From: Azoarcus sp. TTM-91 | GTDB lineage: Bacteria; Pseudomonadota; Gammaproteobacteria; Burkholderiales; Rhodocyclaceae | Assembly: GCF_012911025.1 (NCBI RefSeq) | Contig: NZ_WUEI01000048.1 | Coordinates: 1 to 33,881 of the forward strand | Direction of reading: 5' to 3' | DNA: 33,881 bases | Part shown: positions 1-9,414 of the stretch, piece after piece | Layout: each line of letters starts with the position of its first letter | Numbering within the stretch: position 1 is the stretch's first letter | The notes under the pieces: generated by a model | The model's database searches: none | Told to the model about the DNA's origin: nothing | Seen by the model: only the letters and a program-made list of their open reading frames with translations | Program-made: the position numbers and the translations under genes

Positions 1-2126
1 GCGCGCTGCTGCTCCTCTCGCAGCCCGCCACCGCCGCCCAGCCGCCTTCCCCCGGCGCCGCCACCGCCAACGAACCCGTCTCGCTCAACTTCCAGAATGC
101 CGACATCGACGCGGTGATCCAGGCCGTCGGCAAACTGTCCGGCACCAACTTCCTGGTCGACCCGCGGGTCAAGGGCAAGATCAACGTCGTCACCAACACC
201 CCGGTGGCGCGCGAACTCGCCTACCAGATCCTGCTCTCGGCGCTGCGCCTGCAGGGCTACGCCGCCATCGAGGGCAAGGGCGTGACCAAAATCGTGCCGG
301 AGGCGGAGGCCAAGCTGCACGCGGTGCCGGTGGGCAAGGAAGGCCGCGGCGCGGCGCAGGCCAGCGGCGGCGACCGCCTCGTCACCCAGGTCTTCGCCCT
401 CAAGCACGAATCCGCCACCCAGATGCTGCCGGTGATACGGCCGCTGGTGGCGCCGAACAACACCATCAGCGCCTTCCCCTCCAACAACGTGCTGGTGGTC
501 ACCGACTACGCGGAGAACATCGCCCGCATCGCCAGCGTCATCGAATCGCTGGACGTCTCGCAGGGCGACCTCAGCGTCATCGAGCTGCGCCATGCCGCCG
601 CCATCGACTTCGCGCCGCTGCTGTCACGCCTGCTCGCCGAGCGCGGCGGCGCCAATGCCGGCGGTGCCGGCGCTGCCCAGGTGCTGGCCGAACCGCACAG
701 CAACAGCCTGCTGATCCGCGCCGACACGCCCAGCCGGCTGGCGGCGGTGCGTCAGCTGGTCGCCAGCCTGGACAGGCCCGGTGCCGGCGGCAACATCCAT
801 GTGGTCTACCTGAAGAACGCCGACGCCCGCCAGGTGGCGGAAACGCTGAACGCCACCCTCAGCGGCACCGCCGCCGGCAGCGCCAGCCAGCCCAGCGCCA
901 GTCTCAGCGCCGGCGGCAGCGGCCTGGGCGACGGCGGCAGCGCCGGCCTGTCGTCCGCCACCTCCGGTGACAACAGCACCAGCGCCGCATCGACCCCCTC
1001 CACCAGCCAGACCCGCGGCAGCGGCGGCGGCAACGGCATCGTGCAGGCAGATGCGATGAACAACGCCCTCATCATCAACGCCCCGGAAGCCATCTACCGC
1101 AACCTGCGGCAAGTGATAGACCAGCTCGACCGCCGCCGCGCCCAGGTCTACATCGAAGCGCTGATCGCCGAGATCTCCACCGAGCGCGCCGCCGAATTCG
1201 GCATCCAGTGGGCCGCCGGCGGCGTTGCCGGCAAGACCGCCGTGGTGGGCGGCAGCGCCTTCGGCAGCGGCGGCAACAACCTCCTCAACCTCATCGCCGG
1301 CGCCGCCAGCGGCGAACTCGCCCTGCCCGGCAACGGCCTCACCCTGGCCATCGGCGGCGGCACGGTCAACATCCCCGGCGTCGGCGAGATCATGAGCCTG
1401 GGGCTGCTCGCCCGCTTCCTCGAGAACGAGGTGCGCGCCAACATCCTCTCCACCCCCAACATCGTCACCCTGGACAACGAAGAGGCCCGCATCGTCGTCG
1501 GCCGCAACGTCCCCTTCGTCACCGGCACCTACACCACCAACACCAGCAACAGCGTCAGCAACCCCTTCCAGACCATAGAGCGCAAGGACGTCGGCCTCAC
1601 CCTCAAGGTGCGGCCGCAGATCTCCGAAGGCGGCTCGATACGCCTGGCCATCTACCAGGAAGCCTCGGCGGTGGTGGACAGCACCGACACCGGCAACGGC
1701 CCCACCACCACCAAGCGCGCCATCGAATCCAGGGTCATGGTGGACGACGGCGCCATCATCGCCCTGGGCGGCCTGGTCGAAGACAGCTACAGCGGCAGCC
1801 AGGAGAAGGTGCCGATGCTGGGCGACATCCCCTACGCCGGCGCCCTCTTCCGCTACGACACCCGCCGCCGCAGCAAGACCAACCTGGTCGTCTTCCTGCG
1901 CCCGGTGATCCTGCGCGAGCGCGAGGACTACGCCGGCCTCACGCGCTCCCGCTACGACTACGTGATCGGCCAGCAGCGTGCCAGCGCCCGGCCCTCGGAA
2001 CAGATGCGCGGCGAACCCGGCCCGGCAGAACTGCCCGCGCTCGACAGCCTGGGCCGCGACACCCCGGCGGTCCCCGGCTTCGCCCCGGTGGTCGAGGCCG
2101 AGGTGCGGCCGGTGTCGCCGCAATGA
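1..2126 (+). CDS. gspD: Type II secretion system secretin GspD (5' partial)
   Basis: GspD forms the multimeric outer-membrane channel through which folded exoproteins leave the cell. The reading frame is open from base 3, giving 707 codons. The first visible residues ([12 protein letters not shown]) are the end of a signal peptide, so only about 10-25 residues are missing upstream. An N0 domain starts at [13 protein letters not shown] and is followed by repeated N1-N3 modules. A Ser/Gly-rich insert occupies residues about 287-345 (bases 861-1034). The secretin core ends with the family hallmark [15 protein letters not shown] and FLRPVIL. A hydrophilic tail of about 60 residues follows and could contact a pilotin. 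A GTG at 114 is internal to the N0 domain and is not the true start. The stop lies 10 bases before gspE. gspC usually precedes gspD but would lie outside the window. Confidence 0.97.
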   Translation, partial: ALLLLSQPATAAQPPSPGAATANEPVSLNFQNADIDAVIQAVGKLSGTNFLVDPRVKGKINVVTNTPVARELAYQILLSALRLQGYAAIEGKGVTKIVPEAEAKLHAVPVGKEGRGAAQASGGDRLVTQVFALKHESATQMLPVIRPLVAPNNTISAFPSNNVLVVTDYAENIARIASVIESLDVSQGDLSVIELRHAAAIDFAPLLSRLLAERGGANAGGAGAAQVLAEPHSNSLLIRADTPSRLAAVRQLVASLDRPGAGGNIHVVYLKNADARQVAETLNATLSGTAAGSASQPSASLSAGGSGLGDGGSAGLSSATSGDNSTSAASTPSTSQTRGSGGGNGIVQADAMNNALIINAPEAIYRNLRQVIDQLDRRRAQVYIEALIAEISTERAAEFGIQWAAGGVAGKTAVVGGSAFGSGGNNLLNLIAGAASGELALPGNGLTLAIGGGTVNIPGVGEIMSLGLLARFLENEVRANILSTPNIVTLDNEEARIVVGRNVPFVTGTYTTNTSNSVSNPFQTIERKDVGLTLKVRPQISEGGSIRLAIYQEASAVVDSTDTGNGPTTTKRAIESRVMVDDGAIIALGGLVEDSYSGSQEKVPMLGDIPYAGALFRYDTRRRSKTNLVVFLRPVILREREDYAGLTRSRYDYVIGQQRASARPSEQMRGEPGPAELPALDSLGRDTPAVPGFAPVVEAEVRPVSPQ

Positions 2127-2136
2127 GGACGCCCGC

Positions 2137-3621
2137 ATGAGCGCCCCCGCCCTCCCCTACGCCTTCGCTCGCCGCCACGGCGTGCTCGTCACCGCCCTGG
2201 GCGCCGAGCAGGCCGAGCTGCTGCTGCGCGAGGATGCCGCCCTCGCCGCGGTGGCCGAGGTGCGCCGCCACCTGGGCGTGCCGCTCACCCTCACCACCGC
2301 CGCCCGCGCCACCTTCGACGCCCGCCTCGCCGAGGCCTACAGCGGCGGCCAGGGCAGCGCCGCCGAGGTGGTGGCCGACGTCGGCCAGGAGGTGGACCTC
2401 GACCAGCTGATGACCGAGCTGCCGGCGGTGGAGGACCTGCTCGAATCGCAGGACGACGCCCCCATCATCCGCATGATCAACGCGCTCCTCACCCAGGCGG
2501 TGCGCGAGGGCGCCTCGGACGTCCACATCGAACCCTACGAGCGCCACTCGGTGGTGCGCCTGCGCCGCGACGGCGTGCTGCACGACATCGCCCGCCCCCA
2601 CCGCGGCCTGCACGCCGCCATGGCCTCGCGCATCAAGATCATGGCCAGCCTGGACATCGCCGAGAAACGCCTGCCGCAGGACGGCCGCATCACCCTGCGC
2701 CTGGCCGGCCGCCAGGTGGACGTGCGCGTCTCCACCCTGCCCACCACCCACGGCGAGCGCCTGGTGCTGCGCCTCTTGGACAAGGGCGGTGGCCTCATCG
2801 GCCTCGCCGAGCTGGGCATGGCCGAAGACACCCGCCAGCGCTTCGGCCAGCTCCTCGCCCAGCCCCACGGCATCCTGCTCGTCACCGGCCCCACCGGCTC
2901 GGGCAAGAGCACCACGCTGTACGCCGCGCTGCAGAGCCTGGACGCTGGCCGGCTCAATATCGTCACCGTCGAAGACCCGGTCGAGTACGACCTGCCGGGC
3001 GTGGCGCAGATCCAGGTCAACGGCCGCATCGAGCTCGACTTCGCCCGCGCACTGCGCGCCATCCTGCGCCAGGACCCGGACGTGATCCTGATCGGCGAGA
3101 TCCGCGACCTGGAGACCGCCCGCATCGCGGTACAGGCCAGCCTCACCGGCCACCTGGTGCTGGCCACCCTGCACACCAACGATGCCGCCTCGGCCATCAC
3201 CCGGCTGGTGGACATGGGCATCGAACCCTTCCTGCTCGCCGCCACCGTGCGCGGCGTGCTCGCCCAGCGCCTGGTACGCCGGCTGTGCCCGGACTGCCGC
3301 CAGCCCTATGCCGCCGGCGAGGCCGAGCGCGCGGCGCTGGGCGCCGGCTGCCCGGCCACGCTGTGGCGGCCGGCGCGGAATGAACACGGCGAGGGCTGCC
3401 CGGCCTGCCGCCACACCGGCTACCGCGGCCGCGGCGGCATCTACGAGCTGCTGACGGTGGACGACAGCGCCGCCCGCCGGGTGCATGACGACCTGGGCGA
3501 GGCGGCACTGCGCGAAGCCGCGCGCGCCGCCGGCAGCCGCGGCCTGCGCGAGGATGGCCTGCGCCTGCTGGCCGAGGGCCTGACCTCGGTGGAAGAACTG
3601 CTGAGCGTGACCCGGGACTGA
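2137..3621 (+). CDS. gspE: Type II secretion ATPase GspE
   Basis: GspE is the cytoplasmic hexameric ATPase that powers pseudopilus assembly, docking on GspL and GspF. The 494-residue product has a Walker A motif GPTGSGKST (251-259), a Walker B/Asp-box region around ILIGEIRD, and the zinc-binding tetracysteine of the family as CPDC (384-387) and CPAC (421-424). The ATG at 2137 is preferred because GAGGA lies about 8 bases upstream, overlapping the gspD stop. The frame is open further upstream, but that part overlaps gspD and lacks family sequence. The length is at the short end for GspE, consistent with an N-terminal region lacking extra subdomains. One base separates its stop from gspF. Confidence 0.97.
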   Translation: MSAPALPYAFARRHGVLVTALGAEQAELLLREDAALAAVAEVRRHLGVPLTLTTAARATFDARLAEAYSGGQGSAAEVVADVGQEVDLDQLMTELPAVEDLLESQDDAPIIRMINALLTQAVREGASDVHIEPYERHSVVRLRRDGVLHDIARPHRGLHAAMASRIKIMASLDIAEKRLPQDGRITLRLAGRQVDVRVSTLPTTHGERLVLRLLDKGGGLIGLAELGMAEDTRQRFGQLLAQPHGILLVTGPTGSGKSTTLYAALQSLDAGRLNIVTVEDPVEYDLPGVAQIQVNGRIELDFARALRAILRQDPDVILIGEIRDLETARIAVQASLTGHLVLATLHTNDAASAITRLVDMGIEPFLLAATVRGVLAQRLVRRLCPDCRQPYAAGEAERAALGAGCPATLWRPARNEHGEGCPACRHTGYRGRGGIYELLTVDDSAARRVHDDLGEAALREAARAAGSRGLREDGLRLLAEGLTSVEELLSVTRD

Positions 3622-3622
3622 C

Positions 3623-4825
3623 ATGGCCGCCTTCCGCTACCGCGCCCTGGACGCCGCCGGCACCGCCGGCCAGGGCGTCGTCGAAGCCGAGAGCGCGCGC
3701 GCCGCCCGGGCGCTGCTGCGCGAGCGCGGCCTGTTCCCGCTGGAGGTGGCCAGCGTCGTCACCACCGCCGCCGGCGGGGTGCGCCGCCGGCGGATGAAGG
3801 ACGCGGCGCTGGCGCTGATCACCCGCCAGTGGGCGACGCTGCTGGCCGCCGGCCTCACCGTGGAGCAGGCGCTGGCGGCGCTGATCGAGCAGGCGGAGGA
3901 GGATGGCGTGCGCCAGCTGCTGGCCGGCCTGCGCTCCGAGGTGCTGGCCGGCTACAGCCTGCGCGCGGCGCTGGACCGCTACCCGGCGGCCTTCCCGGCG
4001 ATCTACCGCGCCTCGGTGGCCGCCGGCGAGAAGTCGGGCGAGCTCGCCCAGGTGATGAACCAGCTGGCGGACTACCTGGAACAGCACGGCGCGCTGCGGC
4101 AAAAGACGCTGCAGGCGCTGCTCTACCCGGCCATCGTCGCCGCGGTGGCCCTGCTGGTGGTGATCGGGCTGATGACCTACGTGGTGCCGCAAGTGGTGGG
4201 GGTGTTCGCCCAGACCAAGCAGGCGCTGCCGCCGCTGACCCGGGCGCTGATCCGGGTGTCGGACTTCCTGCGCGACTGGGGCTGGCTGCTGCTGGTGCTG
4301 CTCGCGCTCGCCGGCCTCGCCGCCCAACTTGCGCTGCGCGGCCCGGCGCTGCGCCGGCGCTGGGAGGCGCGGCTGCTCGCGCTGCCGGTGCTGGGCCGCC
4401 ACCTGCGCACACTGGATGCGGCTCGCTTCGCCAGCACCCTGGCCATCCTCGCCGGCAGCGGCGTGCCCCTGCTCGCCGCGCTGGAGGCCGGCGGCCGGGT
4501 GATCGCCCGCCTGCCGCTGCGCGACGCGGTGGAGGCCGCCGCCGCCCGGGTGCGCGAGGGCCAGGGCCTGGCGCGCGCCCTGGGCGCCACCCGCGCCTTC
4601 CCGCCGCTCCTGATCCACATGGTGGCCAGTGGCGAAACCACCGGCCGCCTGCCGGAGATGCTGGCGCGCGCCGCCCGCCTGCAGCAGCAGGAGCTGGAGA
4701 GCCGCGGCGCGGTCCTCGCCAGCCTGCTGGAGCCCCTGCTGCTGCTGGTGATGGGCGGCGTGGTGCTGGTGATCGTGCTCGCCGTCATGCAGCCCATCAT
4801 CGAAATCAACACCCTGATGAAATGA
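3623..4825 (+). CDS. gspF: Type II secretion inner-membrane platform protein GspF
   Basis: GspF is the polytopic platform protein that couples the GspE motor to pseudopilin insertion. The 400-residue product starts with the typical MAAFRYRALDAAG. It contains two homologous cytoplasmic four-helix domains and three membrane segments at about 167-188, 220-238 and 373-394. The second repeat shows MVASGETTGRLPEML, matching the family signature. The length equals the usual GspF length. The start is one base after the gspE stop and the end overlaps the gspG ATG in an ATGA junction, so translation is probably coupled on both sides. Confidence 0.97.
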   Translation: MAAFRYRALDAAGTAGQGVVEAESARAARALLRERGLFPLEVASVVTTAAGGVRRRRMKDAALALITRQWATLLAAGLTVEQALAALIEQAEEDGVRQLLAGLRSEVLAGYSLRAALDRYPAAFPAIYRASVAAGEKSGELAQVMNQLADYLEQHGALRQKTLQALLYPAIVAAVALLVVIGLMTYVVPQVVGVFAQTKQALPPLTRALIRVSDFLRDWGWLLLVLLALAGLAAQLALRGPALRRRWEARLLALPVLGRHLRTLDAARFASTLAILAGSGVPLLAALEAGGRVIARLPLRDAVEAAAARVREGQGLARALGATRAFPPLLIHMVASGETTGRLPEMLARAARLQQQELESRGAVLASLLEPLLLLVMGGVVLVIVLAVMQPIIEINTLMK

Positions 4826-5277
4826 ACATGAAAACCCCTGCCTTCCCCCAGCGTCCTGCTACCGCCCGCCCGCGCGGCTTCACCCTGATCGAGGTCATGG
4901 TCGTCATCGTCATCCTCGGCATCCTCGCCGCGCTGGTGGTGCCGCGCGTCATGAGCCGCCCGGACGAGGCGCGCGCGGTCGCCGCCCGCCAGGACATCGC
5001 CCAGATCATGCAGGCCCTGAAGCTCTATCGCCTGGACAACCGCCGCTACCCCACCGCCGAGCAGGGCCTGGCCGCGCTGGTGCAGCGCCCCCAGGGAGGA
5101 CCGGCCGCCGACAACTGGAAGCCCTACCTCGAACGCCTGCCCGCCGACCCCTGGGGCGGCGCCTACCAGTACCTCAACCCCGGCCTCAACGGCGAGGTGG
5201 ATGTGATGAGCTTCGGCGCCGACGGCAAGAGCGGCGGCGAGGGCTTCGATGCCGACATCGGCTCCTGGCAACTCTGA
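4822..5277 (+). CDS. gspG: Major pseudopilin GspG
   Basis: GspG is the major subunit of the periplasmic pseudopilus. The product is 151 residues from the ATG at 4822, which overlaps the gspF stop; a second in-frame ATG at 4828 is an alternative. The type III prepilin signal is RPRG/FTLIEVMVVIVILGIL, cut between Gly and Phe by the prepilin peptidase, with Glu at mature position 5. The C-terminal region with DPWGGAYQYLNPG and the GADGKSGGEG segment matches the calcium-binding end of GspG. No Shine-Dalgarno sequence is evident, so translation probably depends on coupling to gspF. The prepilin peptidase gene is not in this window. Confidence 0.97.
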   Translation: MNMKTPAFPQRPATARPRGFTLIEVMVVIVILGILAALVVPRVMSRPDEARAVAARQDIAQIMQALKLYRLDNRRYPTAEQGLAALVQRPQGGPAADNWKPYLERLPADPWGGAYQYLNPGLNGEVDVMSFGADGKSGGEGFDADIGSWQL

Positions 5278-5290
5278 ACACCACCCCGCC

Positions 5291-5779
5291 ATGCACGCAC
5301 AGCGCGGATTCACCCTCGTCGAGCTACTTGTGGTGATGCTCATCGTCGGCATCCTCGCCGGGGGCGCAGGCCTCGCGGTCGAGGGCATCCGCGCGAACGA
5401 CGAAGCCGATGCGCTGAAGCGGCTGCAGATGGTGCTGGAGGCCAGCGCCGAACGCGCCGAGATCCGCGGCCGGCCGCTGGCGGTGGAACTGCTCGCCGAC
5501 GGCTACCGCTTCGCCGAGCTGGGCACCGACGGCCGCTGGCGCGCGCTGGAAGAAGGGCCGCTGTTCACCAGCCGGCGCCTGCCGGCCCAGCTGCAATGGC
5601 AGGCGCTGCGCAGCGAAGGCGGCGTGCTGCCGGCCCAAGCCGGCCGGCGGCTGGTATTCGGCAGCCGGGCGCCGCAATTCGAACTCAGCCTGCTCGGCCC
5701 GGATGGGCTGGTGGTACTGGCCGGCGACCCTTCCGGCCGGGTGCGCCAGCTCGTGTCGCCCCAAGGGAGACCGCGATGA
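5291..5779 (+). CDS. gspH: Minor pseudopilin GspH
   Basis: GspH is a minor pseudopilin of the type II secretion pseudopilus. The 162-residue product starts MHAQRG/FTLVELLVVMLIVGILAGG, with a very short leader, the G/F cleavage site and Glu5. The globular C-terminal half is beta-rich and weakly conserved, as is normal for the family. I chose the ATG at 5291 because it leaves a short prepilin leader. An upstream in-frame ATG at 5249 would give 14 extra residues overlapping gspG. There is no obvious Shine-Dalgarno sequence in the 13-base gap after gspG. The stop overlaps the gspI start (ATGA). Confidence 0.93.
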   Translation: MHAQRGFTLVELLVVMLIVGILAGGAGLAVEGIRANDEADALKRLQMVLEASAERAEIRGRPLAVELLADGYRFAELGTDGRWRALEEGPLFTSRRLPAQLQWQALRSEGGVLPAQAGRRLVFGSRAPQFELSLLGPDGLVVLAGDPSGRVRQLVSPQGRPR

Positions 5780-6147
5780 AGCGCAGCAACCACGGCTTCA
5801 CCTTGCTGGAAACCCTGGTCGCCCTGGCCATTCTCGCCGTCGCCCTGGTCGCCGCGCTGCGCAGCGTCGGCAGCACCGCGCTGGCCACCGCCGGCCTGCG
5901 CGAGCGCGCGCTGGCCGACTGGGTAGCGCAGGACAGGCTGGCGGAATACCGCGCCAGCGGCGCCTTCCCCGCGCCCGGCCGCAACGAGGGCCGCGCCCGG
6001 CAGGGCCGCAGCGACTTCGTCTGGCGCGAAACCATCAGCGGTACGCCCAACGCCCTGTTCCGCCGGGTCGAAGTGCAGGTATTCGACGGCGCTGGCGGCG
6101 AGCAGTTGAGCAGTGCCACCGGCTTCATCTCCCGCCCGCTGCGCTGA
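5776..6147 (+). CDS. gspI: Minor pseudopilin GspI
   Basis: GspI is the minor pseudopilin that nucleates the GspI-J-K tip complex. The product is 123 residues, the usual family length. It has the leader MKRSNHG followed by FTLLETLVALAILAVAL, with the G/F cut and Glu5. A purine-rich AAGGGAGA (5762-5769) precedes the ATG at 5776, which overlaps the gspH stop. The frame is open upstream but those residues overlap gspH and lack pilin character. The gap to gspJ is 7 bases. Confidence 0.95.
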   Translation: MKRSNHGFTLLETLVALAILAVALVAALRSVGSTALATAGLRERALADWVAQDRLAEYRASGAFPAPGRNEGRARQGRSDFVWRETISGTPNALFRRVEVQVFDGAGGEQLSSATGFISRPLR

Positions 6148-6154
6148 CGCCGCC

Positions 6155-6745
6155 ATGCTCCGTGCCCTTTCCCGCCGCAACCGCCGCCAGCACGGCCTGA
6201 CGCTGATCGAACTCAGCGTCGCCCTGGCGGTGTTCGCGGTGCTCGGCCTGCTCACCTGGCGCGCCATCGCCCAACTGGCCGACAACCGCGACCGGGTGGG
6301 CACTGAGCTGGGCCGCTGGCGCGAAATCTCCGCCGCCATGCAGCGGATGGAGACCGAGCTGCTGCAGGTCGCGGCGCCTGCCCGCCCCGCCAACAGCGAC
6401 GCCCCGCCGGCACTGCAGCTGCTGCGCAGCGGCGACGGCCACAGCAGCGAGCTGCGCCTGCTCGCCCTGGCCCCGGACGGCGCCCGCCGCAGCGCCCTGC
6501 GCTACAGCGGCCAGCGGCTGGACTGGCTGGTGTGGCCGGACCGCAACGGCCTCGGCACCGCCCAGACCTATCCGCTGCTGGACGGCGTGACCGCGGTGCG
6601 CTGGCACTTCGCCGCCGGCGGCAGCCGCCGCGACGACTGGCCGCCCGCCGCCTCGAGCAATCTCGGCGAGCTGCCCACGGCGGTCGAAATCGAACTGGAG
6701 CTGGGCGATGCCGGCACCTTCCACCGCCTGTTCGCGCTGCGCTGA
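6155..6745 (+). CDS. gspJ: Minor pseudopilin GspJ
   Basis: GspJ is a minor pseudopilin of the tip complex. The 196-residue product has a prepilin signal RRQHG/LTLIELSVALAVFAVLG, so mature residue 1 is Leu instead of the commoner Phe, with Glu5 retained. The downstream sequence (GTELGRWREISAAMQRMETELLQ) matches the family's conserved helix. The ATG at 6155 gives a leader of about 18 residues; an upstream in-frame GTG at 6113 would overlap gspI. The last 38 bases overlap the start of gspK in another frame. Confidence 0.95.
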   Translation: MLRALSRRNRRQHGLTLIELSVALAVFAVLGLLTWRAIAQLADNRDRVGTELGRWREISAAMQRMETELLQVAAPARPANSDAPPALQLLRSGDGHSSELRLLALAPDGARRSALRYSGQRLDWLVWPDRNGLGTAQTYPLLDGVTAVRWHFAAGGSRRDDWPPAASSNLGELPTAVEIELELGDAGTFHRLFALR

Positions 6746-7649
6746 AGCGCAAGCGGCGCGCCGGCGCCAACGCGGCGCCGCGGTGCTGCTCGCCCTGCTG
6801 GCGATGAGCTTCGCCGCCATCGTCGCCACCTCGGTGATTGCCGACTACGGCCGCGGCTACGGCAGCCTCGCCGGCCGCCGCGACCAGGCCCAGGCACGCC
6901 AGCTGGCGCGCGCCGCGGTGGATTGGGCGCGCAATGTGCTCGCCCAGGACGACAAGGAAAGCAACACCGACCACCTGAGCGAAAACTGGGCGGTGAAGAT
7001 TCCCGCCACGCCGCTGTCCGACGACCCGGCCGACGGCAGCGTGGGCGGCGAGATCGCCGACCTCTCCGGCCGCTTCAACCTCAACGATCTCTCGCCCGGC
7101 GGCAAACCCAGCGAAGCCGCCCGGCTGCGCCTGCAACGCCTGCTGGAGAACCTGGGCGAAGCGCCGGACAGCGCGCGGGCCGCCGCCGTCGCCATCAGCG
7201 CCTGGATCACCCCCGCCGCCCGCGGCGCGCAGGACGAAGCACCACATGCGCCGCTGGTCGCGGTCGCCGAGCTGGAGCGCATCCCCAATCTGCCGCCCGG
7301 CCTCGCCGGCCGCCTCGCGCCCTATGTGACCGCGGTGCCGGCGCCTTCCCGCATCAACGTCAACACCGCGCCGGCCGAGGTGCTGTCCGCGCTGGTCAGC
7401 GGCCTCAGCCTGGACCGGGCGCGGGTGCTGGTGGCCGAACGCGAGCGTGCCTGGTTCCGCGACCTCGCCGACTTCGGCGCCCGCCTGCCCGAGGGCGCCA
7501 GCCAACCCGCCAGCCAGCTCGCCGACGTGCGCAGCCGCTACTTCCTCGTCACCATCCAGGCCGGCTACGGCGTCGCCGCCGCCCATCTGCAAGCGCTGCT
7601 CGACCGCCAGGAACGCTGGCCCGAACTGCTCTGGTACCGCATCCCATGA
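6708..7649 (+). CDS. gspK: Minor pseudopilin GspK (tip subunit)
   Basis: GspK is the large minor pseudopilin that caps the pseudopilus. The product is 313 residues. The prepilin site is RQRG/AAVLLALLAMSFAAIVATSV, without Glu at position 5, which is characteristic of GspK. The conserved SGRFNLNDLSPGG segment and the INVNTAPAEVL helix-hairpin region are present. The only in-frame start upstream of the cleavage site is the ATG at 6708, inside the 3' end of gspJ, giving a 38-base overlap and a leader of about 23 residues. The stop overlaps the gspL ATG. Confidence 0.95.
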   Translation: MPAPSTACSRCAEAQAARRRQRGAAVLLALLAMSFAAIVATSVIADYGRGYGSLAGRRDQAQARQLARAAVDWARNVLAQDDKESNTDHLSENWAVKIPATPLSDDPADGSVGGEIADLSGRFNLNDLSPGGKPSEAARLRLQRLLENLGEAPDSARAAAVAISAWITPAARGAQDEAPHAPLVAVAELERIPNLPPGLAGRLAPYVTAVPAPSRINVNTAPAEVLSALVSGLSLDRARVLVAERERAWFRDLADFGARLPEGASQPASQLADVRSRYFLVTIQAGYGVAAAHLQALLDRQERWPELLWYRIP

Positions 7650-8851
7650 CGAACAGACTCCTCGTTCTCCTCGACGACCACTGGCCGCGCGACCCGGCCG
7701 CCGACTGGGTGCTGCTGGACCCGGCCGGCCGCGCGCTGCAGCAGGGCCGCTCCGCCCCCGCCCACTGGCCGGCCGCCGACCGTACCGACGGCCTGCTCGG
7801 CGGCAGCCAGTGCCTGTGGCTGGAAGTGGATCTGCCGCCCGGCCCGCGCCGCGAGCAGCCGCGCCTGCTCGCCTACGCGCTGGAGGAACACCTGATAGGT
7901 GAGGCCGACACCCAACACCTCACCCCCACCCACAGCCGCGCCGAAGGCGAGCTGCGCCGCACCGGCGTGCTGGTGCTGGCCCTCAGCCGCCTCAAGCAGC
8001 TCATCGCCCAGTTCGGCAGCCTGGGCCGGCCGCTGGCCAGCCTGCGCAGCCTGCTGCAGACAGCGCCTGCCGCGCCCACGCGCTGGGTGCTGGCCGGCGA
8101 CGCCCACGGCGGCATTCTGCGCACCGCGCCGGACCACGCCCTGCGCGCCGAGTGGCGCAACGGCGCCGAGGCCCGCGACTGCCTCGAACAACTGCTGCCC
8201 ACCGCCCTCGCCCTGCCGCAAGCCGCCACGCCACCGGAGGCGCTGGAACTGCGCCTCGCCCCCGGCTTCAGCCTGGCGGACGGCTCCCGCCCCTTGCCAC
8301 TGCCGGTAGTGGCCGGCCCCGCCTGGCAATGGTGGGAAGGCTACGAACACGGCAGCGAACTGCTGCATGGCGACTTCACCCCGCGCGAGCGCCACGCCCG
8401 CCACTGGCAGCCGCTGCGCCTGCCGCTGGCGCTGGCCGGCCTCGCCGCCAGCGTTTTCCTCATCGCCGGCCTCGCCCACATCCTGCTGCAGCGCCACGCC
8501 CTGAACGAACTGGAAGCGCGCAGCCTCGCCCTGTTCCAGCAGGCCCTGTCCGGCACCCCTGCCGTTTCGCCCGCCGCCCAGCTCGCCCGCGTACTGGAGC
8601 GCGAACGCGCCCGACACGGCCAGCTCGCCAGCGGCGATCTGCTCAGCCTGCTGCACGGCTACTTCCTCGCCGGCGGCCCGGCACCGCAAGCGCTGGACTA
8701 CCAGGCCGGCAAGCTGGTGCTGGAGCTGCCCGCCGAAACCGCCGCCGGCCTGCCCGGCCGCCTCGCCCTGCACGGCCTGCAGGCCAGCGCCCAGCAGAAC
8801 CGCCTGACCATCGTGCCGATGGCCGCCCAGATTTCGACGACCGCACCATGA
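7646..8851 (+). CDS. gspL: Type II secretion inner-membrane protein GspL
   Basis: GspL is a bitopic inner-membrane protein that recruits GspE through its cytoplasmic actin-like domain and pairs with GspM in the periplasm. The 401-residue product has a cytoplasmic N-terminal domain (about 1-250), one membrane segment (about 259-281, LPLALAGLAASVFLIAGLAH) and a periplasmic ferredoxin-like domain at the C terminus. The ATG at 7646 overlaps the gspK stop (ATGA); upstream open frame is out-of-phase gspK sequence. The stop overlaps gspM in the same manner. Sequence conservation in GspL is low, so the call rests partly on position and topology. Confidence 0.93.
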   Translation: MTNRLLVLLDDHWPRDPAADWVLLDPAGRALQQGRSAPAHWPAADRTDGLLGGSQCLWLEVDLPPGPRREQPRLLAYALEEHLIGEADTQHLTPTHSRAEGELRRTGVLVLALSRLKQLIAQFGSLGRPLASLRSLLQTAPAAPTRWVLAGDAHGGILRTAPDHALRAEWRNGAEARDCLEQLLPTALALPQAATPPEALELRLAPGFSLADGSRPLPLPVVAGPAWQWWEGYEHGSELLHGDFTPRERHARHWQPLRLPLALAGLAASVFLIAGLAHILLQRHALNELEARSLALFQQALSGTPAVSPAAQLARVLERERARHGQLASGDLLSLLHGYFLAGGPAPQALDYQAGKLVLELPAETAAGLPGRLALHGLQASAQQNRLTIVPMAAQISTTAP

Positions 8852-9414
8852 CCCCGACCGCCACTCTCCCGCCCACCGACGCAGTGCCTCCCACCGGCCT
8901 CATCCAGCGCAGCCGCCAGGCACTCGGCCGGCTCCAGCCGCCCGCCCGGCTCCAGCGCTGGTTCGCCAGCCTGCAGCCACGCGAGCGGCGGCTGCTCAAG
9001 GCACTGGCCTGGCTGCTGCCGCTGTTCGCAGTCGCCGCGCTGTTCGACTGGGTGCTGGCCGAGCAGACCCGCCTGGAACGCCGCCTGCCGGCCGCCGAAG
9101 CGGCGCTGGAAAAGATGCGGGAAGACGTGGCCGATCTGGAACGCCTGCGCGCCCACAAGCCACCGGCCACCGTCGCCCCGACCCAGCTGGCGGAAGCGGT
9201 GAGCGGCGCCGCGCGGGCTCGCGGCCTGGAGATGGAAGCCTCGGCAACGCCGGACGGCCTCGCGGTGAAAGGCAAGGGCAGCCTGGCGGCGCAGGTGGAC
9301 TGGCTGGCGGCCCTGCAGGCCGACCTCGGCCTGCACCCGCGGCAGTTGCGCCTGCAGGACGGTCAACGCTTCGAAGTGCTGCTGGCGCCCGCCAGCGACG
9401 AAGGCGGACGATGA
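8848..9414 (+). CDS. gspM: Type II secretion inner-membrane protein GspM
   Basis: GspM is the small bitopic partner of GspL in the inner-membrane platform. The 188-residue product has a cytoplasmic N-terminal stretch, one membrane segment at about residues 50-70 (LKALAWLLPLFAVAALFDWV), a periplasmic coiled-coil-like helix rich in Glu/Arg (about 75-110) and a small ferredoxin-like domain. Typical motifs include QPRERRLL just before the membrane segment. The ATG at 8848 overlaps the gspL stop and the TGA overlaps the gspN ATG, indicating coupled translation. Confidence 0.93.
   Translation: MTPTATLPPTDAVPPTGLIQRSRQALGRLQPPARLQRWFASLQPRERRLLKALAWLLPLFAVAALFDWVLAEQTRLERRLPAAEAALEKMREDVADLERLRAHKPPATVAPTQLAEAVSGAARARGLEMEASATPDGLAVKGKGSLAAQVDWLAALQADLGLHPRQLRLQDGQRFEVLLAPASDEGGR

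Noticed and set aside
624..3624. Two large minus-strand frames (504 and 561 codons) opposite gspD and gspE
   Set aside because: They overlap strongly conserved gsp coding sequence, are Gly/Ala/His-rich and low in complexity, and show no domain; they are antisense artefacts.
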